From positions 1 through 64,000 of the forward strand of contig BEHD01000001.1 of NCBI GenBank assembly GCA_002898355.1: a DNA stretch of 64,000 nt, given 5' to 3'. The stretch comes from an archaeon HR01 (GTDB taxonomy: Archaea; Thermoproteota; Nitrososphaeria_A; Caldarchaeales; Caldarchaeaceae). Made by a program: the position numbers and the translations under genes. The notes below the pieces were generated by a model, which worked only from the letters and a program-made list of their open reading frames with translations, was not told where the DNA came from and made no database searches. Below are positions 18,779-28,984 of this stretch, piece by piece (positions within the stretch are counted from its first letter, which is position 1; each line of letters begins with the position of its first letter).

Positions 18779-20564
18779 AAATCAGGGCGACGAACCTATC
18801 TACGCTGACATCTCTACGTCGTCGTCGGTAATATCTCAGAAGCTCCGTTAACGGGCAGACCGAGCCAGCATGCCTTCCGTCCATGATAGGCTCCTCTAGA
18901 AAACGTTTTGGAAGTGTGTCGTCAGCCTCCGTGAATCCGTACCTCTGGTTGAGCTGTCTCTCGCATGATAAGGTGTTCAAGCCCGCTTGGTAGAGGATGT
19001 CCTCTGAATACTTGTTCCCTGTGAGAGCGTTTAACCCTTCGACGTATTCGCCTACGCCGAAAGAGAGGCTTGAGAAGGCGCATACACCTAGGGAGTCTAG
19101 AGCCGCTACGAATATCTGTTCCCGGTAGACCTGCTCGGCTGCCCTTTCGGATGTGGGGTTTTCCCCGTATATTGTATCCACTCCCAGTCTTACGAAGCTT
19201 CTTAGAAGACGTGGGTAAACCCATACATGGGTTGCGCCGCCGAAGCTCTCCACAGCGTTAATCAGGCCCCATGCAGGCTCCGCCCTAGGGTCCGTGTTCT
19301 GTATACTGATGTTTTTCACTGAGGGGGCTGCATCCGGTTCCCCGAAGGCTTTCGCCGTCTGATAAGCCCCTTGACCTAGAACAGCCCCCACATCCTCACC
19401 ATATGCCGTCTGCCGTATCAGGCTGCACATCATCTCGAAATCTCCCCATCTCAACCGTTTTTCCACATATCCCCTCTCAGAAAGCTCCGCATACACCGCC
19501 AGCGTATTCCCCATCTCTATGGGGTCTAACCCGTATTCGTAGCAGAGCTGTGTAAGGTAGACGATTTTCTCAAGGTCGAGGATGAGGCAGTTGGTCCCCA
19601 ACGAAGATATTTGGGCGTAGTCTGGGCCTTCACCCCTTAAACCGAGACCGGCGCTGTCCCTCCTGCATGAGACTGGGCATCTGGAGCAGGTTAGCCTGTT
19701 TACTAAAACCGAGGCTGTGAGGCTTCTTCCACCTACACGGTAAAAATCTCTCAAGACAGTCTCCCTATAGTTTTTAACGGGTATGGCGTCTTCCTCCCCA
19801 AAGGCCTCAGCCGCTATTGCCGTCCCATGCAACGCCAGCAGCCCGTTTTCATGGTTTAGGAGACGCGACCCCCTCAAGAGATTATGGAGCCTTCTCAAGA
19901 GACCTGTAAACCCTGAGGGGTCGCGTATTTTTCTGGTTGTCTCCCTGCATTTCTTGACCACTATGGCTTTGAGGTTCTTCACGCCGAAGACGGCGCCCAA
20001 CCCGTGTCTGACACCGCTGGACCTTCCCATATCATTTACCACCGTTGAGATTCTGACCCCTCTCTCACCAGCCGGCCCTATGGAAAGGATTCTAGCATCG
20101 CCATACATCCCCCTCAGTTTGGAACATGTCTCAACAGCCCCCAACCCCCTCAGCCACTCCGCCTCGACAACTCTTATCTGACGGTCTTCGAATAGGATGT
20201 AGGATAGCTTCTCCGCCTTACCAGTTATCACGACGGCGTCTAATCCGTGGCCGGCCAGCTCGGGTCCGACGTAGCCTCCGGTCTGGGTCCACGCCACCGT
20301 CCCGGTAAGAGGTGACCGGAAAACCGTTGTAAGCCTGTTGGCCATGGGGAAGCTGGTCCCAGTCAACGCACCCACAGACAGGATAAGTGGGCTTGAAGGA
20401 TGGAGAGGATTATATATCTTCTTAGCTGTTGAGAGGATGCCCACACCTAACCCTCTACCGCCTAGTAAGTGTTCGAAAACCCCATCACCCACATCAAACC
20501 AATCAGCCGAGCCATCTTCCAACTCTATTCTGGCTATTATCAACATCGGAAAACGTGGAGGCAT
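18762..20564 (-). CDS. Aldehyde ferredoxin oxidoreductase family (tungsten) protein
   Basis: GGRGLGVGIL, SPLTGTVAWTQTGGYVGPELAGHGLDAVVITG, NRLTCSRCPVSCRR, LGTNCLI. Confidence 0.88.
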   Translation of the reverse strand: MPPRFPMLIIARIELEDGSADWFDVGDGVFEHLLGGRGLGVGILSTAKKIYNPLHPSSPLILSVGALTGTSFPMANRLTTVFRSPLTGTVAWTQTGGYVGPELAGHGLDAVVITGKAEKLSYILFEDRQIRVVEAEWLRGLGAVETCSKLRGMYGDARILSIGPAGERGVRISTVVNDMGRSSGVRHGLGAVFGVKNLKAIVVKKCRETTRKIRDPSGFTGLLRRLHNLLRGSRLLNHENGLLALHGTAIAAEAFGEEDAIPVKNYRETVLRDFYRVGGRSLTASVLVNRLTCSRCPVSCRRDSAGLGLRGEGPDYAQISSLGTNCLILDLEKIVYLTQLCYEYGLDPIEMGNTLAVYAELSERGYVEKRLRWGDFEMMCSLIRQTAYGEDVGAVLGQGAYQTAKAFGEPDAAPSVKNISIQNTDPRAEPAWGLINAVESFGGATHVWVYPRLLRSFVRLGVDTIYGENPTSERAAEQVYREQIFVAALDSLGVCAFSSLSFGVGEYVEGLNALTGNKYSEDILYQAGLNTLSCERQLNQRYGFTEADDTLPKRFLEEPIMDGRHAGSVCPLTELLRYYRRRRRDVSVDRFVALISSLAL

Positions 20565-20574
20565 ATCATATAAA

Positions 20575-20660
20575 CATCAACGGGTAACATGTGGCCCTCC
20601 CGACAACACTCTAACCTTGATGGCGGGGATTTACCCCTAGCAGGCATGGGTTTCGGGGAT
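20575..20660. repeat. Internally deleted partial copy of the 21952-22090 segment
   Basis: Shared blocks atcaacgggta-catgtg, ttgatggcgggga, ctagc-ggcatgggtttcgggga. Confidence 0.6.
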
Positions 20661-20934
20661 GTCAGGGCTCACCGTCGACGCCTATCTCAAGCAACTGACA
20701 GACGGCACAGGAGCCGAAAAACTTGAATGCTTCCTCAACACACATCTAAAACACGCATACCCGGCAACCACCAAGACCCTCACACAAGCAATATCAGAAG
20801 ACGCACAAACGCTCGCCGAAAAGTCCACACACGTCAGCACGTACATAACGGCTTTGCTGTACCATGCAAATTCTATTCTGACGCGAGCAAAATGGAGGCA
20901 GTTTTACACTTCAGCCATTCAACGGGAAGGTGGG

Positions 20935-21333
20935 CTACAATATTTCGCTTACGCTCATTACCTTAATCATCTTTCTCGCTTTATCCCTCAACTCAACATC
21001 TTCAGTTACAAGTGAAAAGCCGTTATTTTTCGCCAAGACGATATAGGACGCATCATATGCCGTAATCCCCAGTTTAACCGCAGTTTCTAGAATCTCGTGT
21101 TCGTGTGGGTGGGGGCTTAGCACGTTCATAACATCTACAACGCCTCTCAGAACATCAATGATTTTACGCGCCTCCTCAGCGTTAATGCTGCCTATCATGT
21201 ACGCCTCCTTCCACAAAGCATTAGCCACTTCGTAGACAGTTAACCAATGTATGTAGCTGTTGCTGAGTGGTTTTAGCTTCCTAAGCTTTAATAAAAATAC
21301 TAGGGAAGATGCGTCGAAGAGAAGATTTCCCAT
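20935..21333 (-). CDS. vapC: PIN-domain ribonuclease toxin (VapC-like)
   Basis: LLFDASSLVFLLK, AYDASYIVLAKNNGFSLVTEDVELRDKA. Confidence 0.85.
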   Translation of the reverse strand: MGNLLFDASSLVFLLKLRKLKPLSNSYIHWLTVYEVANALWKEAYMIGSINAEEARKIIDVLRGVVDVMNVLSPHPHEHEILETAVKLGITAYDASYIVLAKNNGFSLVTEDVELRDKARKMIKVMSVSEIL

Positions 21334-21340
21334 CCAGTAT

Positions 21341-21700
21341 TCACCTAGATTTCCTGTCCTCCCGAATCAACCGGGCTATTCTGGAGATGTCGAGCTTATC
21401 GAGGGCGGTGTCGAGGTTCTCCAGCTTTTTCTCGAGCTCCTCTAGCTTCCGTCTCCTTACCTCCTCTTCTAAGGCACGCCTGAGTACTTCGGAGACCTTG
21501 ACACCGAGTCGTTCCGCCTCCTCCTTTAACTTCTTTCTGACCTTTGTGGAGATGGTTACATACTCAACCAACTTGGTCTCCCTTTTGGTAGTAATAGGAT
21601 GTAGTAAATAAGGGTTTACAAAGATTTCTCCGGCTCGCTGAAGGGTCACGTGAGAATGACCTTTTGCCAAGTCTGCGGGAGGCCGATATTGCGCTCCCAT
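21341..21700 (-). CDS. vapB: VapB-type antitoxin
   Basis: VTISTKVRKKLKEEAERLGVKVSEVLRRALEEEVRRR; directly upstream of PIN gene; start likely internal. Confidence 0.8.
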   Translation of the reverse strand: MGAQYRPPADLAKGHSHVTLQRAGEIFVNPYLLHPITTKRETKLVEYVTISTKVRKKLKEEAERLGVKVSEVLRRALEEEVRRRKLEELEKKLENLDTALDKLDISRIARLIREDRKSR

Positions 21701-21966
21701 CTGCTCTCAAAGGTTAGCCTTTAGTCAAGCCACCTATGAGTACATCCCGCCAATACCCGAGCTTAACCTTCGCATCCAATCTTACCCAGTAGATAGCTCC
21801 TCTTCGTCTAACCAACGCCTCTAATCCGTTATCAGGCAGACGTCTTTACACGGCTGTATCTAAGCAAGAGTCTTTGATGCCGAAGAGTCCAACGCTGTGT
21901 CTGTAGTTACCATGCCCATGTTCAAAGCCTTCGCAGCCTTCCACAACTCTATCATCAACGGGTAGC

Positions 21967-22878
21967 ATGTGTTTCTCCAGGCAACCCTCTAAACTCAAAT
22001 ACCTCCATAACGTTGATGGCGGGGACTTGAAGCTGGGCCTACAGTGTGGGACTCTAGCCCTAGCGGGCATGGGTTTCGGGGAATGGGTTAAAGTGGCTGA
22101 AGAGCTGGGTTTCAAGTCATTGGAGCTCTGGCTGGATAGGGATAACTTCTGGCCACCCACCACATCAAAGATGCAGAGGGCCGATGCGTTGCAGACCCTC
22201 TCAACCACAAACATTAATGTCCCGTCCGTATGCCCCCTACCCCTCGAGCCCGGTAGCTGGGGAGAGTTCAGGTTCGAGTTCAACCTAGCCCATTTCGACG
22301 AGCGTTCTAGGAGAAAGGCTGTCGAGTTCTATAAGCAGGTGGTGGATTCGGCGGTCGACTTTGGCGCGGATACGGTGTTAACTCTCCCAGGCAAGATTGA
22401 TGAGCCGGACCTCATGAAGTCTCCCCACTCGTATAGGCAGCATCTGGAGAAGTTGGTGGAATCCCTGAAGGAGCTGGCGGCGTATGCGGGTGATAGGGGT
22501 GTCGTCCTCGGAGTTGAGCATGCGGTGGTCTGCAACTTCATAGACCTTCCATGGGAGCTCAGGTATGTTGTGGAGTCGGTCAACTCCGAGAGTGTCAAGG
22601 TCTACTTCGACACAGCCAACGCCAACGTATTTCTCCCACCCACCAAATACCTGGATGTTATCGGCGACCTCCTCTGCAAAACCATACATGTTAGCGACAA
22701 CCACGGAGACAGACCGCTACACCTGCCCATAGGGATGGGGGGCATAGACTTCCGGAGAGTGGTGGCGAAGCTAAAGTCGCTGGGCTGGGATGGATATATT
22801 CTTCCCGAAATATTCTATAACGAAGACCCTATCGGCGGCCTACGTACATGCAAGACAAGACTAGAAGAAATCATCTAG
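21967..22878 (+). CDS. Sugar phosphate isomerase/epimerase (TIM-barrel, xylose isomerase-like)
   Basis: GVVLGVEHAV, VKVYFDTANAN, IHVSDNHGDRPLHLPIGMG. Confidence 0.82.
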   Translation: MCFSRQPSKLKYLHNVDGGDLKLGLQCGTLALAGMGFGEWVKVAEELGFKSLELWLDRDNFWPPTTSKMQRADALQTLSTTNINVPSVCPLPLEPGSWGEFRFEFNLAHFDERSRRKAVEFYKQVVDSAVDFGADTVLTLPGKIDEPDLMKSPHSYRQHLEKLVESLKELAAYAGDRGVVLGVEHAVVCNFIDLPWELRYVVESVNSESVKVYFDTANANVFLPPTKYLDVIGDLLCKTIHVSDNHGDRPLHLPIGMGGIDFRRVVAKLKSLGWDGYILPEIFYNEDPIGGLRTCKTRLEEII

Positions 22879-23314
22879 CCAACAATGCACGTTTCTCATT
22901 GAGGGAGCGTCTCAACTCATTTGCTAAATCTATACTTCCCTTGAAGCGGCCAGCTATTTTATTACCCTTGGGCCTTGACAGCCTCAGGAACAATGTCTCC
23001 AGAGCGGATATTTGTTTGAGTGATTTACATACGTATAGGCTGAATGAATACCATTTGTTCTTGTGCCTATCATTTAGATGGTGTAGTAATTTTTTTACAA
23101 TATTTTTTCTTGCTACACCGAGATAGTAGATGTTTCCTGATTTGGCATATAACGCGTATACCCCTATTTTTGTTCTTCCGATCGTCTCGTCAATGTCACG
23201 CCAGTATTTTTCGAGAAGTTCTCTTCCTCTCTTTTCCAGGTAGTAAATCACTAGACGTGCTTTAACCCTTCTCTTCATTTTCTTTCTATTTTTCGTCTTT
23301 AAATTATTTTTCAC
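22871..23314 (-). CDS. GIY-YIG-type nuclease domain protein
   Basis: KIGVYALYAKSGNIYYLGVARKNIVKKLLHHL, KQISALETLFLR. Confidence 0.6.
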   Translation of the reverse strand: MKNNLKTKNRKKMKRRVKARLVIYYLEKRGRELLEKYWRDIDETIGRTKIGVYALYAKSGNIYYLGVARKNIVKKLLHHLNDRHKNKWYSFSLYVCKSLKQISALETLFLRLSRPKGNKIAGRFKGSIDLANELRRSLNEKRALLAR

Positions 23315-23394
23315 GCCATCTTCAATCCAATGTTGAAAATCTTAAGCTTTACTAATGGAAATTCTGCTGAATATTAGCACAATCCAATGAAGCT

Positions 23395-23691
23395 GGGTGT
23401 GCGGCTCGTAGTCCTCCTTCTGTTTAGGCGGGATCTGTCTAATCGGACTAGGCTGGGCCTCGGGGACGGTGCTCACAGCCCAGCCTCCTTTCCCGGCGTG
23501 GGCCGCCCGTTTCATCCAAACCCGCAGACTCCTCGACGGCTTCGCAGCCGTCTCATGGCCATCGTCTGCGGGGGGTCTCGTTTCTGCGGCGTTGCCAGGG
23601 GTCTCCCCCTACACCTCTCGGTGCCACGCCCCGGTCTCGCGGGGGAGGAACTTCCTCCGGAGGTCCCGGTGACCCGCCCGGCCGCTCACCC
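23395..23691 (-). ncRNA. rnpB: RNase P RNA (archaeal type)
   Basis: GC-rich non-coding block; ends pair GGGTGAGCGGC/GCCGCACACCC (P1-like); GGAGGAAGTTCCTCC, AGAAACGAGACC, GGATGAAACGGGCGG and ATTAGACAGATCCCGCC...ACAGAAGGAGGACTACGAG resemble conserved RNase P regions. Confidence 0.75.
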
Positions 23692-23724
23692 AATCTAGAT
23701 TACTGCGGGGCAGTTCTTAATCCT

Positions 23725-24132
23725 TCACTCTATCTTTATCCTGGTTCCGCCCCGGCGTTTTTTCAGGGCCTTGATCTCTAGGACGCCGTTTTGGAGTCTC
23801 GCCTTCGCCGAATCCGTCTCTACCTCGGCGGGTATCTCTAGGTGGAGCCTGTATCTGGAGCCGAACCTGCTGGAGGGTAGGGGTGTCCTGCATGGTGCCT
23901 CCAGTATCAGGGATGAGGGTGTCATCTCCAGCTCTATATCCTCCTTTCTGACACCGGGGAGGTCCACCGAGATAATCACTTCATCACCTGTCTCCACGAT
24001 GTTGTAGAGGGGGACTATGCATCCTGTCCTCGCTTCGAATTCTTTTATCGCCCTGAAGAGTTCGTCGGCCTCATGCTCTATCCTGCGTTGGAGTCTGCGA
24101 ACCCACTCCCACGGCTCCGCCACATCTGTCAC
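23725..24132 (-). CDS. Hsp20/alpha-crystallin small heat-shock protein
   Basis: VEDGDEVIISVDLPGVRKEDIELEM-like core, GVLEIKALKK. Confidence 0.9.
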   Translation of the reverse strand: MTDVAEPWEWVRRLQRRIEHEADELFRAIKEFEARTGCIVPLYNIVETGDEVIISVDLPGVRKEDIELEMTPSSLILEAPCRTPLPSSRFGSRYRLHLEIPAEVETDSAKARLQNGVLEIKALKKRRGGTRIKIE

Positions 24133-24884
24133 CTATATACTGGTGGAAGCTCTAGCTCTTTAGATTTTTGCATGTCTCCCATGGTGTCGTAGGTCCTCCT
24201 CATCAGGTCCCTCAGCTGCATCCTTATCATCTCGGCGCTTTGGAGCAGGGGGCCCACATCCACCGATGCGTCTATTAGCTTGGGCATCCTGAGGAGGAGC
24301 TGGGCTGCGGCACCGGGGTCTGGATAGTTGTAGTGGGACTGGGCCAGTAGGAGGCCTACGTCGAAACCTTTTCTAGCTCCCTGCCTGACGAGCTCGGCGT
24401 TTATACCTGCCACGAACCCCTCACTCAAGACCTCGGCATCTAGGAGGTCGGCCAGCTCCTCAGCTAGTTTCAACCTGCTGGCCGCAACGAAGACCTTGGG
24501 CTCCTCTATCTCAATACGGTTGGGGTCCGCCAGGCCCGTCAGACAGTACAGCCTATCCACACCCTTGGACTTCGACCAGTCCAGAAGTGCTCTGGCGAGG
24601 GGCTTTATCATCTTGGCCGGTATCGGGATATCTGAGACAAATATTATGGCCCGCCTGTCCTCGTATATCCGTATCAGGTCTTTCACCTCACTATTCCTTA
24701 TAGGTACCACAGGTGGGAGGTCGTCAGACTCCACATACCCCACCTGCTTAAGTCCAAGCTGGTCAACGAGATATGATACGGTGATGGAGCCGACTAGCCC
24801 CACGTCTGGGAAGCCCTGTAAAACCACCTTTCCTCTGGCATCGCCTATGGTGTCGACTATCTCAGGCACTGCTGACATGTGCAT
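24129..24884 (-). CDS. PAC2 family (proteasome assembly chaperone) protein
   Basis: VLQGFPDVGLVGSITVSYLVDQLG, DVGLLLAQSHYNYPDPGAA. Confidence 0.88.
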   Translation of the reverse strand: MHMSAVPEIVDTIGDARGKVVLQGFPDVGLVGSITVSYLVDQLGLKQVGYVESDDLPPVVPIRNSEVKDLIRIYEDRRAIIFVSDIPIPAKMIKPLARALLDWSKSKGVDRLYCLTGLADPNRIEIEEPKVFVAASRLKLAEELADLLDAEVLSEGFVAGINAELVRQGARKGFDVGLLLAQSHYNYPDPGAAAQLLLRMPKLIDASVDVGPLLQSAEMIRMQLRDLMRRTYDTMGDMQKSKELELPPVYR

Positions 24885-24924
24885 CTAACACGTATTGCCT
24901 GATAATATGTATTTCCCACACATG

Positions 24925-26499
24925 CTACATGGACTGCCTACGCTTTATCTTGACCAGTCCAGCCGGCTCCAGATTGAAGACGATTGTCTTTAAGACAGTC
25001 ATCTCATCTATCGAGTAGCCTATACCCTCCCTTCCTATGCCCGAGTCTTTTATGCCGCCGAAGGGGAAGTAGCCCACACCATGTCTCGGGAGGTCGTTTA
25101 TCGTCACCGCACCGGTCTGGAGCTGCTTCGCTATCTTCCACATCCTGTAGAAGTTGTTGGTGAAGACGCATGAGTCGAGGCCGTACCTTATCTGGGAGGC
25201 AATCTCCAAAGCCTCGGATTCATCTCTCACCCTGCTTATAGTGACAACGGGTCCGAAGGTCTCCTCCCATATAATCCTAGCAGTCCTCGGCACATAGTCT
25301 AGCACGGTGGGTTCGAAATAGCATCCGAAATATCTACCACCCCTTAACAGCTTAGCCCCCTTCTCTAAGGCGTCATCCACCAGCTGTCTCACCCGCTCCA
25401 CCTGCTGGCTGTTGATAAGGGGTCCCAGCTTAACATCGTGATGGCGCGGGTCGCCCACAACCCATTTCTCAACCTCCTTAACTACGTTGGAGACAAACTC
25501 CTCAGCAACCTTGTCGATGACTAGGATAAGGCTTACCGCATCGCATCTCTGCCCCGAGTTTTTAAGGGCTCCGGCAACACATTTCTCAGCTGCAAGGGCT
25601 ATGTCTGCGTCATCCAGTACTATGGCGACTCCTTTCCCGCCCAGCTCCAGATGTAGCTGTTTTATGCTGGCCGCTCTGAAGATTTCTCTCCCTGTCTCTG
25701 TGCTGCCTGTAAAAGAGATCATCCTAACATCCTCGCTGGCGGCGAGTATTGTGCCAAGCCTGCCGGGGCCTGTTACGACGTTTAGACAGCCAGGCGGTAA
25801 GCCGCTCTCCTCCAGAACCTTTGCTAGGAGGAGCTGGGATATGGGTGTGGAGCTTGATGGTTTGAGGACCACCGAGTTACCTGATAGGAGGGCGGGTATC
25901 AGCTTGGCGGCGGGAATGTATAGCGGGTAGTTGAATGGGCCTATTGCACCTACGACACCGACAGGCTCGTGTATGACCAGAGCAATCTTCCCACGAGTGT
26001 CGTCGGACCAGTCTCCGGGGATATACTCACCGAAAATCTTCCTCGTCTCCTCCATCGAGAGGATCATCCTGTCTATCGTAGCCCTCACCTCCCCAGCTGC
26101 GTCATCCCTGGGTTTCCCAGCCTCCACCACCAAAGTCTCGGCGAAGTCATTTATACGCTGTCGTAGGGTCTCCGCAGCCTGCCGGAAGATCTCAATCCTC
26201 TCGATGGCTGCCAGCTCCCGGATGGCTTTCTGGCTTTTTTTGGCTGTCTCAATAGCCCTATACATCTCCTCCTCCGCCGCCTTCTGCACGTGGGCCACAG
26301 CCTCACCGTCGATGGGTGATTTCACCGTAAACGTCTCAGAGGATGAAGACTCCAGCCACCGTCCCCCGATATACATCATGAAGACGGGCAGGCCGTCCTC
26401 CCCCTCCCTCCAAACACCTCTGAAGTCGCTGAGAACCAGCCTGCATCTTTCGGGAACGGTATACCTGATGAAGGAGCTATCCATTCTTACCTGTGACAT
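24925..26499 (-). CDS. NAD(P)-dependent aldehyde dehydrogenase
   Basis: GPFNYPL, SFTGSTETGREIF, LELGGKGVAIVLDDAD, NSGQRCDAVS, EETFGPVV. Confidence 0.92.
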   Translation of the reverse strand: MSQVRMDSSFIRYTVPERCRLVLSDFRGVWREGEDGLPVFMMYIGGRWLESSSSETFTVKSPIDGEAVAHVQKAAEEEMYRAIETAKKSQKAIRELAAIERIEIFRQAAETLRQRINDFAETLVVEAGKPRDDAAGEVRATIDRMILSMEETRKIFGEYIPGDWSDDTRGKIALVIHEPVGVVGAIGPFNYPLYIPAAKLIPALLSGNSVVLKPSSSTPISQLLLAKVLEESGLPPGCLNVVTGPGRLGTILAASEDVRMISFTGSTETGREIFRAASIKQLHLELGGKGVAIVLDDADIALAAEKCVAGALKNSGQRCDAVSLILVIDKVAEEFVSNVVKEVEKWVVGDPRHHDVKLGPLINSQQVERVRQLVDDALEKGAKLLRGGRYFGCYFEPTVLDYVPRTARIIWEETFGPVVTISRVRDESEALEIASQIRYGLDSCVFTNNFYRMWKIAKQLQTGAVTINDLPRHGVGYFPFGGIKDSGIGREGIGYSIDEMTVLKTIVFNLEPAGLVKIKRRQSM

Positions 26500-27922
26500 G
26501 CCGATGTATGTTGGCCCTACACTTACTTAAATCTAGCCTCCCCACCGGAGGCTTCTACGTTTATAAGGAACCAGTAAACAATAATATCCGCTGGAGATGA
26601 CGGTTCCCACCCTAGAGATGGGAACCCGAAGCGGAAGAAGCTCACAGCCTTCAATGACCGCGCCCAAGGGTATGGATGCGTCGCCAACTGGACGAGCAGA
26701 CGCCTTAGGCCAGAGTACGCCAGCCGGTGGATAACTCGGCTCGGGGGCCGAGGAAGGGCGTGGCAAGCTGCGATAAGCCCCGGGTAGCCGCAGGCAGGCG
26801 TTGATCCGGGGATGCCCGAATGGGATTTCCTGACGCCGACCACTTCGGTGGTTGGTGTCGCTCCAGGCTTTAAGCCCTGGAGGGGGAACCACCCGAACGG
26901 AAGCATCCAAGTAGGGTGAGGAGAGGAAATCAAAACGAGACTCCCTGAGTAACGGCGAGTGAAAGGGGACCAGGCCAAACCGAACCGCCGTGGGAAACCA
27001 TGGTGGGATGTGGAGTTATGGGTGCAGCCGCCCTCCCCTGTCCGGCGATTCGAAGCGACCTGGAATGGTCCGCCATAGAGGGTGAAAGCCCCGTAGAAGA
27101 AGTCGGACGAGGAGATGGGCTGCCACCCGAGTACCATACCTCGGATATGGTGTGGGAAGTTGGGAGCCACCGGCTTCCAAGCCTAAGTACCTCCCGAGAC
27201 CGATAGCGCAGCAGTACCGTGAGGGAAAGTTGAAAACTACCCCGGGAGGGGGGTGAAAAGCGGTTGAAACCGGCTGGTAATAGACGAGGGCTGCTCCCAA
27301 GGTACTCCATCCGAATGCACCCACGTGGGTGCGTAGGGTGGATTATCCGGGGTAGCCCGCTCCGTCTTGAAACACGGGCCGGGGAGTTCACCGTTGTGGC
27401 GAGCTTAACGGCTCACCAAAGCCGGTAGGCGTAGGGAAACCGAGAGCCCGCAACCGGTGTAAGCCGGTGAGGGGCCGGGTCCGAACAGGGCCTGTAGTCA
27501 CAGCGGTGAGGCTAGAAACCGGGCGATCTAGCCCTGGGTAGGGTGAAGCCGGGCGAAAGCTCGGTGGAGGCCCGAACGCGTCCTGACGTGCAATTCGGTG
27601 CGTTGACCTGGGGCTAGGGGCTAAAAACCAATCTAGCCCGGTGATAGCTAGTTCCTCCCGAAGTGTCTCGCAGGACAGCCTCGGCGGAGGCCGCCTGCGG
27701 GGTAGAGCACCGATGGGGTGGTAAGGGCTCGAAAGGGCCCACCATCCTTTCGAACTCCGAATCCGCAGGCGCCGGAGAAGCCGGGAGTGGGGTGTGCGGG
27801 GTAAGCTCGCACGCCGAGAGGGGAACAACCCAGACCGCGGGTTAAGGCCCCCAAGTGCCCGCTAAGTGACAAACCAAAGGGCGTCTCCCTCCTAAGACAG
27901 CGGGGAGGTGGGAACAGAAGCT

Positions 27923-27962
<40 letters not shown>

Positions 27963-28479
27963 AGGGGGGCCCCGAAAATTGACGGGTCTAAGCGGGCCGC
28001 CGAAACCCGGGTTCACCCAGTCTTGGGCTGGGTGGAGGTAGGGAGGCGTGGCGGTTGGGTGGAAGCAGGGCCGTGAGGTCCTGTGGACCGACCGCCAATG
28101 TAGATCCCGGCGGTAGTAACAGCGAAGCGGGGTGGGAATCCCCGCCGCCGAAGGGGCAAGGGTCTCCCGGCAATGCGTCGTCAGCCGGGAGTAAGCCGGT
28201 CCTAAGGCCGACCTTAACCGGGTAGGCCGAAAGGGAAACCGGTTAAGATTCCGGTGCCTCCGGAGTACGTGCGGCAACGCAAGCCCGGCATCCGACGCTT
28301 CGGGGTAGGCTGAGCAGGGCCGTAGCTCTGTCTAAGCGTATAAGCCTGGGGAGTGGCGTAAAGCCGAGAACCAGGTGAAAGCGCCAACGGCCGCCCGTAT
28401 GGGCGGTTCAGCTGATCCCTGGAGCCCGTGAAAAGGGTGCTGGGAAGGATCTCCGGAGACCGTGCCAAGAACTGACACC

Positions 28480-28514
<35 letters not shown>

Positions 28515-28640
28515 TCACTCCAGGGCGAGGGAACTCGGCAAACTAGCCCCGTAACTTCGGGATAAGGGGTGCCTGAGGCCTTGGCCGGAAGGCTGGGGCC
28601 TTAGGTCGCAGTGACAAGGGGGTCCTGACTGTTTAATAAA

Positions 28641-28861
28641 CGGGCGTGACCACCTAATGATGCGCCGAGGATGAGAAAGACAATCAACCCATATCTCGCT
28701 GGTTTTCTCTAGTTAAACGAGAAATCAGAGCAACTGATACAAACGGTTAACATATCGTTTTGGTAAAATTTTCGGTTACAAATTCACGGAAAACATGACC
28801 TTAATAAACTAATCCAGTGCTTATCCTCGGCAAAGCTGAAGGTGCTTCTGCCCGGTTAAAA
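28641..28861 (+). other. 23S rRNA intron 1, ORF-less, probable BHB type
   Basis: Splits TTTAATAAA|AACATAGG; ends CGGGC/GCCCG pair. Confidence 0.85.
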
Positions 28862-28984
28862 AACATAGGTAGCCGCAAGGCCGAAAGGCTGTGAACGGCT
28901 ATTGAATCCTGGCCAGTGCGGGTACTCGAAAGCCGGGTTCAACCGGCATAAGGGCCCGTAAACGCCGGGAGTAACTCTGACTCT

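Noticed and set aside
20659-21015. 118-aa ORF MSGLTVDAYLKQLTDGTGAEK...
   Set aside because: Begins at the edge of a duplicated gene fragment and overlaps vapC; no family recognised, so not called as a gene.
23387-23698. 103-aa ORF on plus strand
   Set aside because: Antisense to the better supported RNase P RNA; composition not protein-like.
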